Position numbers and translations under genes: made by a program. From an uncultured Eubacteriales bacterium (GTDB lineage: Bacteria > Bacillota > Clostridia > Christensenellales > Aristaeellaceae), in the NCBI GenBank assembly GCA_900540045.1, contig UQEF01000012.1, forward strand, positions 1 through 44,850: a DNA stretch of 44,850 nucleotides, read 5' to 3'. Below are positions 1 through 9,498 of this stretch, piece by piece (the first letter of the stretch is position 1; the number at the start of each line of letters is the position of its first letter). Below the pieces are notes generated by a model that saw only the letters and a program-made list of their open reading frames with translations, made no database searches and had not been told where the DNA came from.

Positions 1-137
1 AGACTGTCCAGCGGCTTATGAAAGAGTTGGGCTTAGTTTGCCGTGTCAGGATGAAAAAATATCGTTCTTATAAGGGCGAAGTTGGCAAAATCGCACCAAA
101 TCTGTTAAACCGGGACTTCCGCGCCAAAAAGCCAACA
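1..137 (+). pseudogene. IS3-family transposase (OrfB) internal fragment
   Basis: The frame beginning at position 3 reads [11 protein letters not shown], then [16 protein letters not shown] and [10 protein letters not shown]. This is the well-known segment just before the DDE catalytic core of IS3-family (IS150-like) OrfB. The family normally continues with a KPNQKWVTDVTEF-like stretch, but here similarity stops after RAKKP at about 137 and the sequence becomes GC-rich and unrelated. The fragment runs off the left edge, so its 5' extent is unknown. Its base composition is visibly more AT-rich than the flank, as expected for an acquired element. No terminal inverted repeat is seen at the break, so this is not the natural end of the element. 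All three catalytic acidic residues lie beyond the break, so the piece cannot be active. Confidence 0.8.
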
Positions 138-243
138 GCGCGCCCCGGCCCGGCGCGGGCAGGCCCGCCAGCCTGCCGCCCAGCGGCAGCGCGCACAGAC
201 ACATGGCCGCATTCCACAAAAAATAAGCCTCCGCGTGCACCAC
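138..243 (-). pseudogene. spoIIGA-like N-terminal fragment (sigma-E processing protease)
   Basis: Reading leftward from GTG at 243, preceded by AAAGGGAGG with 8 nt spacing, the frame gives [16 protein letters not shown], then [12 protein letters not shown]. This resembles the first membrane helix of SpoIIGA, the membrane aspartic protease that activates pro-sigma-E in the mother cell. After about 35 codons the frame runs into the IS3 fragment and ends there, so the membrane domain and the protease domain are missing. The identification leans heavily on the promoter upstream, which has a Spo0A box and a long spacer like the classic spoIIG promoter. The match is short, and another small membrane protein cannot be excluded. 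Confidence 0.45.
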
Positions 244-275
244 AGGCCGCGCCTCCCTTTGTCTGGCATGCAACT

Positions 276-309
276 AGTATAGTGCACACAGGGTGGCGGA
301 TATGTCGAA
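276..309 (-). promoter_or_regulatory. Spo0A-box promoter (spoIIG-like architecture)
   Basis: On the minus strand a TATACT -10 element (plus 276-281) lies 21 nt from TTCGACA (plus TGTCGAA, 303-309), which is the exact Spo0A binding box. A normal -35 hexamer at 17 nt is absent. Spo0A-activated sigma-A promoters such as spoIIG have this unusual long spacing, with the 0A box overlapping the -35 region. A second, degenerate box (GCGCGAA, 315-321) is possible but weak. Confidence 0.55.
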
Positions 310-344
310 ACACAGCGCGAAGGATGGCGGAGCCGTGCGGAGGC

Positions 345-380
345 ATAAAAAAACACGGCAGGCCTTTTTGCCAGCCTGCC
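345..380 (-). terminator. Rho-independent terminator after the J-domain gene
   Basis: On the minus strand GGCAGGC and GCCTGCC form a stem with a 10-nt loop, followed closely by GTGTTTTTTT. It lies just downstream of the stop at 400 and separates that gene from the promoter at 276-309. Confidence 0.8.
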
Positions 381-399
381 CTGCGCATGATTCCGCGCG

Positions 400-915
400 C
401 TATCTGCGTCCCAGCACATCCCGGAGCTTCTGTGAAAGGGGACGGTTTTTCTTCATGGCGAGCGCCGCGTCCAGCGCGCCCTCGCGGTATTTGTGATTGT
501 CGGGATCACGCCGGACGGCCTCCCGAAAGCTCTGATGGGCGGTGTCATACTGCCGCAGTCCCATCAGGATTTTGCCCTGCAAAAAGTACCAGTCCGCGTC
601 CTTGCCATCGGCGCGGGCCAGCTGCCGAAGCGCGCTTTCCAGATTGCCCTGATCGATCAGGCGCTGGGCAAAGTGCTTGGCCTCCTCCTGGGAAATCAGG
701 TTGAAGCCCACGCGGTGCTGCGACGCCAGCTTCAGGGCCGCCTCATAGGCCAGATTGAGCTGAAGCAGCTGTTCCTGCGCGGCCTTCTGGCGCTGGGGGT
801 CCTGGAACTGGTCGGGGTGGCATGTCTTGACCAGCCGGCGGTATGCGGCGCGCACCTCCTGCGCGTCGGCTCCGGGCCTGAGGCCCAGCAGCTCAAAGGG
901 ATTGAGGTCGTACAG
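400..915 (-). CDS. J-domain (DnaJ-like) protein with TPR repeats, probable CTG start
   Basis: The protein is about 171 aa. Its N-terminus [11 protein letters not shown], the helix [14 protein letters not shown] and the HPD motif identify a J domain, which would stimulate the ATPase of an Hsp70 such as DnaK. The C-terminal half contains TPR-like helices ([15 protein letters not shown] and [18 protein letters not shown]). A start at GTG 855 would delete the beginning of the J domain. The only well-placed start is CTG at 915, nine nt after GGGAGG; the preceding in-frame stop is the TGA of murA (946-948). It follows murA by 30 nt and probably shares its transcript. Small J-TPR proteins of this type are common in Clostridia, but their client is not known. 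Confidence 0.8.
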   Translation of the reverse strand: MYDLNPFELLGLRPGADAQEVRAAYRRLVKTCHPDQFQDPQRQKAAQEQLLQLNLAYEAALKLASQHRVGFNLISQEEAKHFAQRLIDQGNLESALRQLARADGKDADWYFLQGKILMGLRQYDTAHQSFREAVRRDPDNHKYREGALDAALAMKKNRPLSQKLRDVLGRR

Positions 916-945
916 AAAACACCACCTCCCATCGGCGCGGGAACG

Positions 946-2211
946 TCAGATCTTTTCGCGGCGGATCTCCGCACCCAGCGCGCGCAGCTTTTCTTCGATG
1001 CGCTCATAGCCGCGGTCGATGTAGGACGTTTCGTAAATCTCCGTCACGCCCTTGGCCATCAGGCCCGCCACCACCAGCGCCGCGCCCGCCCGCAGGTCGG
1101 TGACGGTCACCGGCGCGCCGTAGAGCTCGCGCACGCCCTCAATGAGCACGGTGCGGTCCACCAGCTTGATATGCGCGCCCATGCGCCTTAGCTCGTCCAG
1201 GTGCTTGAAGCGCTGCTCGAAGATGGTTTCGCATACGGTGGAGGTGCCGTGCGCCATGCACAGAAGCGCCGTCATGGGCTGCTGCAGATCGGTGGGAAAG
1301 CCGGGATAAACCTGGGTTTTGACATTTACCGCCCGCTGTTCGCCCTGCGGACGGACACGGATGGAGTCGTCGTTTTCGGTGACGCGCACGCCCATCTCAA
1401 GCAGCTTGGCGGTGAGCGCCTCCATGTGCGTGGGAATGCAGCCGTGGATGGTCACATCCCCACGGGTCGCGGCAGCGGCAATCATCAGCGTGCCGGTTTC
1501 GATCTGGTCGGGAATGACGGTATAGGTGCAGTGGTGCAGGTGCTGCATGCCACGGATGCGGATCACATCCGTGCCCGCGCCCTTGACGCGCGCGCCCATG
1601 CTGTTGAGGAAGTTGGCCAGGTCCACGATGTGGGGTTCCTTGGCCGCGTTGTAGATGACAGTGGTGCCCTCGGCGCGCGCGGCGGCCAGCATCACATTGA
1701 TGGTGCCGCCCACGGTGACCATGTCGAAGAACACGTCGCCGCCCAGCAGATGCTCCGCGTTGGCATACACCATGCCGCCCCGGTCCTCGATCTCCGCCCC
1801 CAGAGCCGCAAAGCCCTTCAAATGCTGGTCAATGGGCCTGCTGCCGATATCGCATCCGCCGGGATAGGCCACCTCGGCCCGGCCGCCGCGCCCCAGCAGC
1901 GCGCCCAGCAGGTAGTAGCTGGCGCGAAGGCGCTTGGTCAGGGAAAAGGGCACCCGGCAGCCGGTCGCGCCGCGGGGATCCACGGTGAGGTATTTGCCCG
2001 GAACATACTCCGTTTCCGCCCCTAACCGCTGCAAAATCTCGATCAGGGCGTGCACGTCGTCGATATCCGGCAGGTTTTCAATCGTACAGGGCTCGTCGCA
2101 CAGGAGCACGGCGGGGATGACCGCCACAGCCGTGTTCTTGCCGCCGCTGACGGTGATCTCACCCATCAGGGGATGACCGCCTGTGATAAGCATTTTATCC
2201 TTGCTGCTCAT
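946..2211 (-). CDS. murA: UDP-N-acetylglucosamine 1-carboxyvinyltransferase
   Basis: This cytoplasmic enzyme transfers enolpyruvate from PEP to UDP-GlcNAc, the first committed step of peptidoglycan synthesis. The predicted 421 aa match the family size. Diagnostic elements are the N-terminal ITVSGGKNTAVAVIPAVLL (substrate-binding lysine and asparagine) and the catalytic-loop cysteine in YPGGCDIGSRPIDQH, which is the fosfomycin target in sensitive MurA enzymes. The open frame extends further upstream, but the promoter at 2282-2310 places transcription start near 2275, so ATG 2211 (MSSKDKML) is chosen. No good ribosome-binding site precedes it; an internal ATG at 2193 has AAGGA 4 nt upstream and is an alternative. 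The J-domain gene follows immediately. Confidence 0.95.
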   Translation of the reverse strand: MSSKDKMLITGGHPLMGEITVSGGKNTAVAVIPAVLLCDEPCTIENLPDIDDVHALIEILQRLGAETEYVPGKYLTVDPRGATGCRVPFSLTKRLRASYYLLGALLGRGGRAEVAYPGGCDIGSRPIDQHLKGFAALGAEIEDRGGMVYANAEHLLGGDVFFDMVTVGGTINVMLAAARAEGTTVIYNAAKEPHIVDLANFLNSMGARVKGAGTDVIRIRGMQHLHHCTYTVIPDQIETGTLMIAAAATRGDVTIHGCIPTHMEALTAKLLEMGVRVTENDDSIRVRPQGEQRAVNVKTQVYPGFPTDLQQPMTALLCMAHGTSTVCETIFEQRFKHLDELRRMGAHIKLVDRTVLIEGVRELYGAPVTVTDLRAGAALVVAGLMAKGVTEIYETSYIDRGYERIEEKLRALGAEIRREKI

Positions 2212-2281
2212 AGGTTCGGCCCAAGGCCGCCAATCACCTCGCTTTGCCAAAAGGCAGGCATGATGCAAAGGACCATTTTTC

Positions 2282-2310
2282 ATTATACATGTTTTTACCA
2301 CACTTTGCAA
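2282..2310 (-). promoter_or_regulatory. Promoter of murA
   Basis: Minus strand TTGCAA (plus 2305-2310), a 17-nt spacer and a perfect TATAAT (plus 2282-2287). The leader downstream holds a CTTTGC/GCAAAG hairpin. Confidence 0.85.
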
Positions 2311-2329
2311 CGCCGGGCGCGCGGGTGCA

Positions 2330-2358
2330 TTGAAAAGCGCTTTACCCTATGGTATGAT
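2330..2358 (+). promoter_or_regulatory. Promoter of the small membrane protein gene
   Basis: TTGAAA (2330-2335), 17-nt spacer, TATGAT (2353-2358). Its -35 is about 20 bp from that of murA, giving two back-to-back divergent promoters. Confidence 0.75.
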
Positions 2359-2440
2359 GCGTACAGAAAGACAAAGCGGGCGGCCCGCCCCGCGTCTGCG
2401 GGAATCAGGGCCGCCCGGAAATTCAGGGGGGAATGGGCAC

Positions 2441-2722
2441 ATGCTGGATGATTTGATCGAACTGGCGCTGGAACTGATATTTGAAGGCTCCATGGAATCC
2501 GTCCATGCACGGCGGAAGCCGTTATACGCCCGGCTTGCGTTGGCGGGCATCCTGCTGGTTTTGTTTGCAGGTGTGACCGGACTGATGGTGTGGGCCGGAA
2601 TCTCGACCCAAAGCTGGCCGTTGATCGCGTTGGGAGCGGCACTGCTTGCGCTGGGCGCGGGGCTTGTGATCCGGCTTTTTCAAAAGCGCAGGGGACGCCA
2701 CAGCCCCCACGACCGGTCATGA
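2441..2722 (+). CDS. Small two-helix membrane protein, unknown function
   Basis: ATG 2441 follows AGGGGGGA with suitable spacing and lies downstream of a good promoter, so the gene is probably real. The 93-aa product starts MLDDLIELALELIFEGSMES, an amphipathic helix, then has two hydrophobic segments (about residues 33-53 and 57-77) separated by a short polar turn, and a basic tail (LFQKRRGRH). This is a typical small inner-membrane protein; no family was recognised. Its stop codon overlaps the stop of the convergent HAD gene (TCATGA at 2717-2722). Confidence 0.7.
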   Translation: MLDDLIELALELIFEGSMESVHARRKPLYARLALAGILLVLFAGVTGLMVWAGISTQSWPLIALGAALLALGAGLVIRLFQKRRGRHSPHDRS

Positions 2723-3394
2723 CCGCGCCCGTGCCTCCAGATTGAGGCGGTCCGCCAGCGTGCACAGCTGCCCCAGATCCGAAAGCCGGTGCTTCACATA
2801 GGGCGCGAGGCTGTCGTCATAGGGGAGCAGGTCGGGAATCATCACGCTGACACAGCCCGCGGCCGTCAGGCTGCGCAAGCCGTTGCGGCTGTCCTCCACG
2901 CCCAGGCATTCGCCGGGCTCCAGCCCCAGCCGGCGCGCGGCCTCCAGGTAGATGTCCGGTGCAGGCTTGCTGCGGCCGCCCTCCGGACCGCAGATCATCA
3001 CGTCGAAGGCGTTCTGCATGGCGGGCGTCGCCTGGACATAGCGCTCGACGATGGCGCGGTCGGTGCTGGTGGCCAGAGCCAGGCGCAGGGAACGCGCCCG
3101 AAGCCCCGTCAGGCATTCCGCAAGTCCCTTTTTGGTGGGCAGGCCGGTGGTGACCGCCGTGTGGAAAATCCCCTGATGCACCTCGTCCATCACGGCCTGG
3201 CAGGGGAAATCCGGTCCGAAGGCTTCGTGCAGAACATCGAACCCCGCCTGCGCCGTGCAGCCAAGCAGACTGAGATACAGTTTTTCGGGCACGGCGTATC
3301 CGCGCCGGGCGCATGCCTGCTCAAACAGCCGGCTGCCCAGCCGCTCCGTATCCAGCAATACGCCGTCCATGTCAAATAAAACGCCACGAATCAT
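2717..3394 (-). CDS. HAD-superfamily hydrolase, beta-phosphoglucomutase-like
   Basis: The 225-aa protein starts MIRGVLFDMDGVLLDTE, which is HAD motif I with the nucleophilic aspartate and the acid/base aspartate two residues later. ALATSTDR supplies motif II, SKPAPDIYLEAARRLG the motif III lysine, and GVEDSRNGLRSLTAAG motif IV. The alpha-helical cap after motif I places it with beta-phosphoglucomutase/phosphatase-like HADs that act on small phosphorylated sugars or nucleotides. ATG 3394 was chosen because it immediately precedes motif I and has GAGAGG 9 nt upstream. It is the last gene of a leftward trio with the ECF component and the FAD oxidoreductase. The exact substrate cannot be told. 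Confidence 0.85.
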   Translation of the reverse strand: MIRGVLFDMDGVLLDTERLGSRLFEQACARRGYAVPEKLYLSLLGCTAQAGFDVLHEAFGPDFPCQAVMDEVHQGIFHTAVTTGLPTKKGLAECLTGLRARSLRLALATSTDRAIVERYVQATPAMQNAFDVMICGPEGGRSKPAPDIYLEAARRLGLEPGECLGVEDSRNGLRSLTAAGCVSVMIPDLLPYDDSLAPYVKHRLSDLGQLCTLADRLNLEARARS

Positions 3395-3407
3395 GCCGCT
3401 ATGCCTC

Positions 3408-3938
3408 TCATTCATGGTTGTTGCGGGGAGATGCGTTGGCACGGTGCAAAAGCGCCACCGTGCGGGGCGTGACCAGCGTATAGATGGCCGCCATCACCAC
3501 CGAGGAGAGGAAGCGCAGCGCAATCGCCCCCACCGTCAGGCTGATGGGGTAGTGGAAGATCTGGCTGTCGATGTACAGGGCCACGGTGTTGAGCGCCGTC
3601 ACCAGCAGGCTGGTGGCCAGCACGATGCCCGCAGTCTGCTTCATAGTCAGGTCAAGGCCATGCTTTTTGGCGTAGAGGCCCACCAGCAGGCCGCGCATGG
3701 CGTTGGGCAGAATCCACATCAGCGTGGTGACGGTAAACCCGTAGGTGAGCATCTGGTTCAGCAGGCCGCCCACCGCACCCACCAGCAGGCCGTCCACCCA
3801 GCCAAACATCAGGCTGGCCACCAGCACGGGGAAGGATTCAAAGGTGAGCTTGATGAGCCCAAGGTTAGCGGAAAACAGGCTGAGCACCGTATAGAGAGCA
3901 ATCAGGACGGCAACGGTCACAAGACGTTTGGTATTCAT
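3408..3938 (-). CDS. ECF transporter S component, folate (FolT)-like
   Basis: The predicted product is 176 aa, starting MNTKRLVTVAVLIALYTVLS after GGAGGT with 7 nt spacing. It is a compact membrane protein with about six hydrophobic segments. The central block LTFESFPVLVASLMFGWVDG and the following LLNQML and WILPNAMRGLLVG resemble folate-family S components, which capture a vitamin in the membrane and dock onto a shared EcfAAT energising module. No EcfA or EcfT gene is in the window, as expected for group II ECF systems. The gene sits 22 nt after the FAD oxidoreductase and 13 nt before the HAD gene. The folate assignment is family-level inference. Confidence 0.8.
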   Translation of the reverse strand: MNTKRLVTVAVLIALYTVLSLFSANLGLIKLTFESFPVLVASLMFGWVDGLLVGAVGGLLNQMLTYGFTVTTLMWILPNAMRGLLVGLYAKKHGLDLTMKQTAGIVLATSLLVTALNTVALYIDSQIFHYPISLTVGAIALRFLSSVVMAAIYTLVTPRTVALLHRANASPRNNHE

Positions 3939-3960
3939 GGCTGTACCTCCGTTCGTTGGT

Positions 3961-5592
3961 TTAGTCGATATCCATTCCCGCACAGAGCCCGTCTACCGCG
4001 GCGGAGACGATGCCGCCTGCGTAACCCGCACCCTCGCCCAAGGGATACAGACCGGCGATAGCGCTTTGCCGCCGCGGATCACGCAGAATGCGCACCGGCG
4101 CCGACGAGCGGGTCTCCGGTCCGGTGAGCAGGGCGTCGGGATGGTCGAACCCCTTAAGCCGCTGCCCCAGTCTGGGCAGGGCCAGGCGCAGGTTATCGGT
4201 GATAAAGTCCGGCAGAAAGGCGCGCAGGTCCCCCGGCGTTACGCCGGGCAGATAGGTGGGCTCCACGCCGCCAAGCGTGACGCTGGCCCGGCCGGAGAGA
4301 AAATCGCCCACGCGCTGGCAGGGCGCGCGAAACCCTCCGCCCGCGCAGCGGAAGGCCGCCTGCTCGATGCGCCGCTGCAAGTACATGCCCGCCAGGGGAT
4401 GGTCGCCGCCGAAATCCTCCGGCCGAACCCCTACCAGCACGGCCGCGTTGGCGTTGCGCCCGTCGCGCGCGTGCCGGCTCATGCCGTTGACATTCACGCC
4501 GCCGGGTTCGCTGGAGGCGTTGATGACCTGACCGCCGGGACACATGCAGAAGGTGTATACCCCGCGTCCGTCCGGCGTGGGCGCGTTGAGCTTGTATTCC
4601 GCTGGAGGAAGCGCCGGATGCCCCGCTGAGGGGCCGTACTGCGCCCGGTCGATATCGCGCTGCAGATGCTCGATGCGCGCGCCGATGGCAAAGGGCTTCT
4701 GCTGCATGGGCAGGCCCAGGGCGCAGAGCCATTCGTAGGTGTCGCGCGCGCTGTGGCCGATGGCCAGGCATACGGTGTCCGTGGCCAGTTCCTCCTCGCC
4801 GGCGGCGTCGGCCAGACGCGCGCCCGTCACCCGTCCCTCACGCAGAATCAGGCCCGTCAGGCGGGTTTCAAAGCGGATCTCGGCCCCCAGGCGCGTCAGC
4901 GCCGCGCGCATGCCCACCAGCACGCGCCGCAGCTCATCGGTCCCGATATGCGGCCGCTGGGCCACCAGGATTTCTTCCGGGGCGCCGCAGCGCACCAGCG
5001 TGCCCAGCACCGTGCGGATGTGCGGGCTGTTCAGTCCGCAGGTGAGCTTTCCGTCCGAAAACGCGCCCGCGCCGCCCTCGCCAAAGAGCACATTGCTTTC
5101 GGGGTCCATCTCCCCGCGTGTTTCCAGTTGCTCCACATCCCGCGAGCGGGCCTCCACGGGTTTCCCGCGTTCCACCAGGACGGGCCGCGCCCCGCGCGCC
5201 GCCAGCGCCAGCGCGCAGAACAGCCCCGCCGGCCCTGCGCCCACCACCAGCGGCCGTCCCTTATCCGCAGGCCAGGGCGGAAGCTTCAGACCGAACACGT
5301 CCGGGGTTTCTCCGACGGCGGGCCCGCTGATCACCGTGACCTGGTTGGGCTTGAAGCGGGAGGCCAGCCGCTTTTCCTCCGCCTCGCCGCCCTGGGCCAG
5401 CGTGACGTCCGCCGTCAGGGAGAAATGCACGCCGCCCCGGCTGCGGGCATCCACGCTGCGCTTGACCAGACGCGTCTCGGCCACGGCCTTTTCGCTGATG
5501 TGCAGGCGCTGCGCGCACAGCCCGCGCAGGCGCGACGGGTCAAAGGTGGCGGCGTCATCCAGCGACAGCTCCAACTGATGAAGGCGCAGCAT
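3961..5592 (-). CDS. NAD(P)/FAD-dependent oxidoreductase (COG2509-like)
   Basis: The 543-aa protein has an N-terminal extension of about 110 residues, then a Rossmann FAD-binding motif VVGAGPAGLFCALALAARG ending in the acidic ERG turn. A further family block is NVLFGEGGAGAFSDGKL. CLAIGHSARDTYEWL is the second dinucleotide-associated segment and YPLGEGAGYAGGIVSAAVDG is the C-terminal FAD-contact loop. This pattern is the uncharacterised FAD-dependent dehydrogenase family found across Clostridia, often annotated only by fold. ATG 5592 has AGGGGGGA upstream. Substrate is unknown. It begins the leftward trio with the ECF component and HAD genes and diverges from recF. Confidence 0.85.
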   Translation of the reverse strand: MLRLHQLELSLDDAATFDPSRLRGLCAQRLHISEKAVAETRLVKRSVDARSRGGVHFSLTADVTLAQGGEAEEKRLASRFKPNQVTVISGPAVGETPDVFGLKLPPWPADKGRPLVVGAGPAGLFCALALAARGARPVLVERGKPVEARSRDVEQLETRGEMDPESNVLFGEGGAGAFSDGKLTCGLNSPHIRTVLGTLVRCGAPEEILVAQRPHIGTDELRRVLVGMRAALTRLGAEIRFETRLTGLILREGRVTGARLADAAGEEELATDTVCLAIGHSARDTYEWLCALGLPMQQKPFAIGARIEHLQRDIDRAQYGPSAGHPALPPAEYKLNAPTPDGRGVYTFCMCPGGQVINASSEPGGVNVNGMSRHARDGRNANAAVLVGVRPEDFGGDHPLAGMYLQRRIEQAAFRCAGGGFRAPCQRVGDFLSGRASVTLGGVEPTYLPGVTPGDLRAFLPDFITDNLRLALPRLGQRLKGFDHPDALLTGPETRSSAPVRILRDPRRQSAIAGLYPLGEGAGYAGGIVSAAVDGLCAGMDID

Positions 5593-5686
5593 GGCCGTAC
5601 TTCCCCCCTGAACATGCAAAAATCAAACACGCCTATCCTACCATAAAGCGCCCCTGAAACACAAGTGGCACAGTGGACGCAAAATG

Positions 5687-5695
5687 TGCTATACT
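5687..5695 (+). promoter_or_regulatory. Extended -10 promoter of recF
   Basis: TGCTATACT is an extended -10 element; no convincing -35 is seen. It lies 40 nt before the recF start. Confidence 0.5.
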
Positions 5696-5734
5696 GTTTC
5701 TATCATTTTTTGTGAAAGGGAGGTCCTTGCCTCC

Positions 5735-8355
<2,621 letters not shown>

Positions 8356-8378
8356 TTCCTGAAGAAAGAAAAAGCTAA

Positions 8379-8434
8379 GGGCCCGGCGGAAGCGATTCCG
8401 CCGGGCCCCAAACGATTCCGCCAGGCCCCTTTTT
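8379..8434 (+). terminator. gdhA terminator with duplicated 3' arm
   Basis: A perfect 13-bp stem GGGCCCGGCGGAA / TTCCGCCGGGCCC (8379-8391, 8396-8408) is followed 20 nt later by a second near-copy of the right arm, TTCCGCCAGGCCC (8416-8428), which is the copy that carries the TTTTT tract. Confidence 0.8.
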
Positions 8435-8565
8435 ATACGAGGGAGAAGCGGCTCCATGCCAAAGGCGTTGGAGATACGGAGGGCAAGGCGAAATCCGGCG
8501 ATAGAAAAAGGGCCCCGCTGTGATATACTGGGCCGCATGATTCATCGGAAAGGAGGTTCTTTGGA

Positions 8566-8910
8566 ATGAATAAAGTGAAGATTACCATCCTCAAAAAAAC
8601 GCTTGACAAGGAACTTGCGGACGAATACGGCGCAGTTGGATTGACGGCCTGCCCCATGATGAAGGAGGGACAGATCTTTTATGCTGATTATGCGAAGCCG
8701 GAGGGCTTCTGCGATGAAGCATGGAAGGCCATTTATCAATATGTGTTTGCGCTGGCTCATGGCGCGGGAAAGGAACAATTCTATTATGGCGACTGGATCC
8801 GAAAGCCGGGCGTGGCCATTTGCAGCTGCAACGACGGTTTGCGCCCTGTCATTATGAAGCTGGAGGCGACGGAGCAACCCTCCGAAATGGATTACATCCC
8901 CGTCCGCTAA
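8566..8910 (+). CDS. TIGR04076-family protein
   Basis: This 114-aa soluble protein starts MNKVKITILKKTLDKELADEY after a perfect AAAGGAGG. The layout resembles the TIGR04076 family: a short beta strand, then CPMMKEGQIF, FCDEAWKAIYQYVFALAHG, and a late cysteine pair in AICSCNDGLRPV. No catalytic activity is established for the family. The conserved cysteines could bind metal or be redox-active, which is inference. A TGATATACT extended -10 about 40 nt upstream may be its promoter. It converges with the next gene across a 43-nt gap. Confidence 0.75.
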   Translation: MNKVKITILKKTLDKELADEYGAVGLTACPMMKEGQIFYADYAKPEGFCDEAWKAIYQYVFALAHGAGKEQFYYGDWIRKPGVAICSCNDGLRPVIMKLEATEQPSEMDYIPVR

Positions 8911-8953
8911 GGCCGCAGCCCGTTTCCTTTCCGATCGACGGGTGGGCGGCCGC

Positions 8954-9286
8954 TCAAGCTCCGGTATGTTCTTTTCCAAGCTTCCTGATGGAAGAAACAA
9001 TCGCATAGATCAGCACACCCACGGTCAGCGTGTTTGCCATCCATCCAAGCCAACCCGTTTTCAAAACGCATTCTACTGCAATACAAAGAAGCAGGGCCGA
9101 CAAAAAAGCAAATACGACGCCGGACTGCCGGTAATGCGGCGCTTTATTCATTTTCTCTTTTTCCCGCTTGCCTGCATAAATATAAGCGTTGTTGAACAGA
9201 AAGCCTTTTCCTCGAAACTGAAAAACACTGATGACAGCACATGCCATTGACAACAGCAGAACGACAATTCCCACCGCGATATTCAT
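8954..9286 (-). CDS. DUF3784-like small membrane protein
   Basis: The 110-aa product has hydrophobic segments at about residues 3-22, 58-74 and 80-97. A polar hairpin between the first two carries GKGFLFNNAYIYAGKREKEK, and an RQSG turn precedes the second helix. This layout is typical of the DUF3784 family of small Firmicute membrane proteins of unknown role. ATG 9286 has AAGGAGGA 7 nt upstream and a good promoter. The sequence is less GC-rich than its neighbours, which could indicate later acquisition. Confidence 0.65.
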   Translation of the reverse strand: MNIAVGIVVLLLSMACAVISVFQFRGKGFLFNNAYIYAGKREKEKMNKAPHYRQSGVVFAFLSALLLCIAVECVLKTGWLGWMANTLTVGVLIYAIVSSIRKLGKEHTGA

Positions 9287-9325
9287 GCGCTTATCCTCCT
9301 TCCGGCCCGCTGATTCTTATATTAT

Positions 9326-9354
9326 ATCATATCCATTTTTGCATAGAGTTGCAA
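9326..9354 (-). promoter_or_regulatory. Promoter of the DUF3784-like gene
   Basis: Minus strand TTGCAA (plus 9349-9354), 17-nt spacer, TATGAT (plus 9326-9331); an overlapping TATAAT lies a few bases downstream. Confidence 0.75.
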
Positions 9355-9437
9355 TTTTCTGCGTTCCAATCAATGACATGCGCATTCGTGCCCGGCTATG
9401 ACCGGCATGAACGGGGGACGCCCGCTGTTTACGTTGC

Positions 9438-9471
9438 AAGGTCCCGGCGGAATCCGTTCCGCCGGGACCTT
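9438..9471 (-). terminator. Hairpin downstream of citrate synthase
   Basis: A perfect 15-bp stem AAGGTCCCGGCGGAA / TTCCGCCGGGACCTT with a 4-nt loop lies 28 nt past the gltA stop. No T tract follows on the minus strand; a TTTTT lies on the plus-strand side. Its role as terminator is likely but not certain. The rest of 9287-9498 holds only the promoter at 9326-9354. Confidence 0.55.
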
Positions 9472-9498
9472 CTCCTGTTTTTATCCTTGCCTGCCGCC

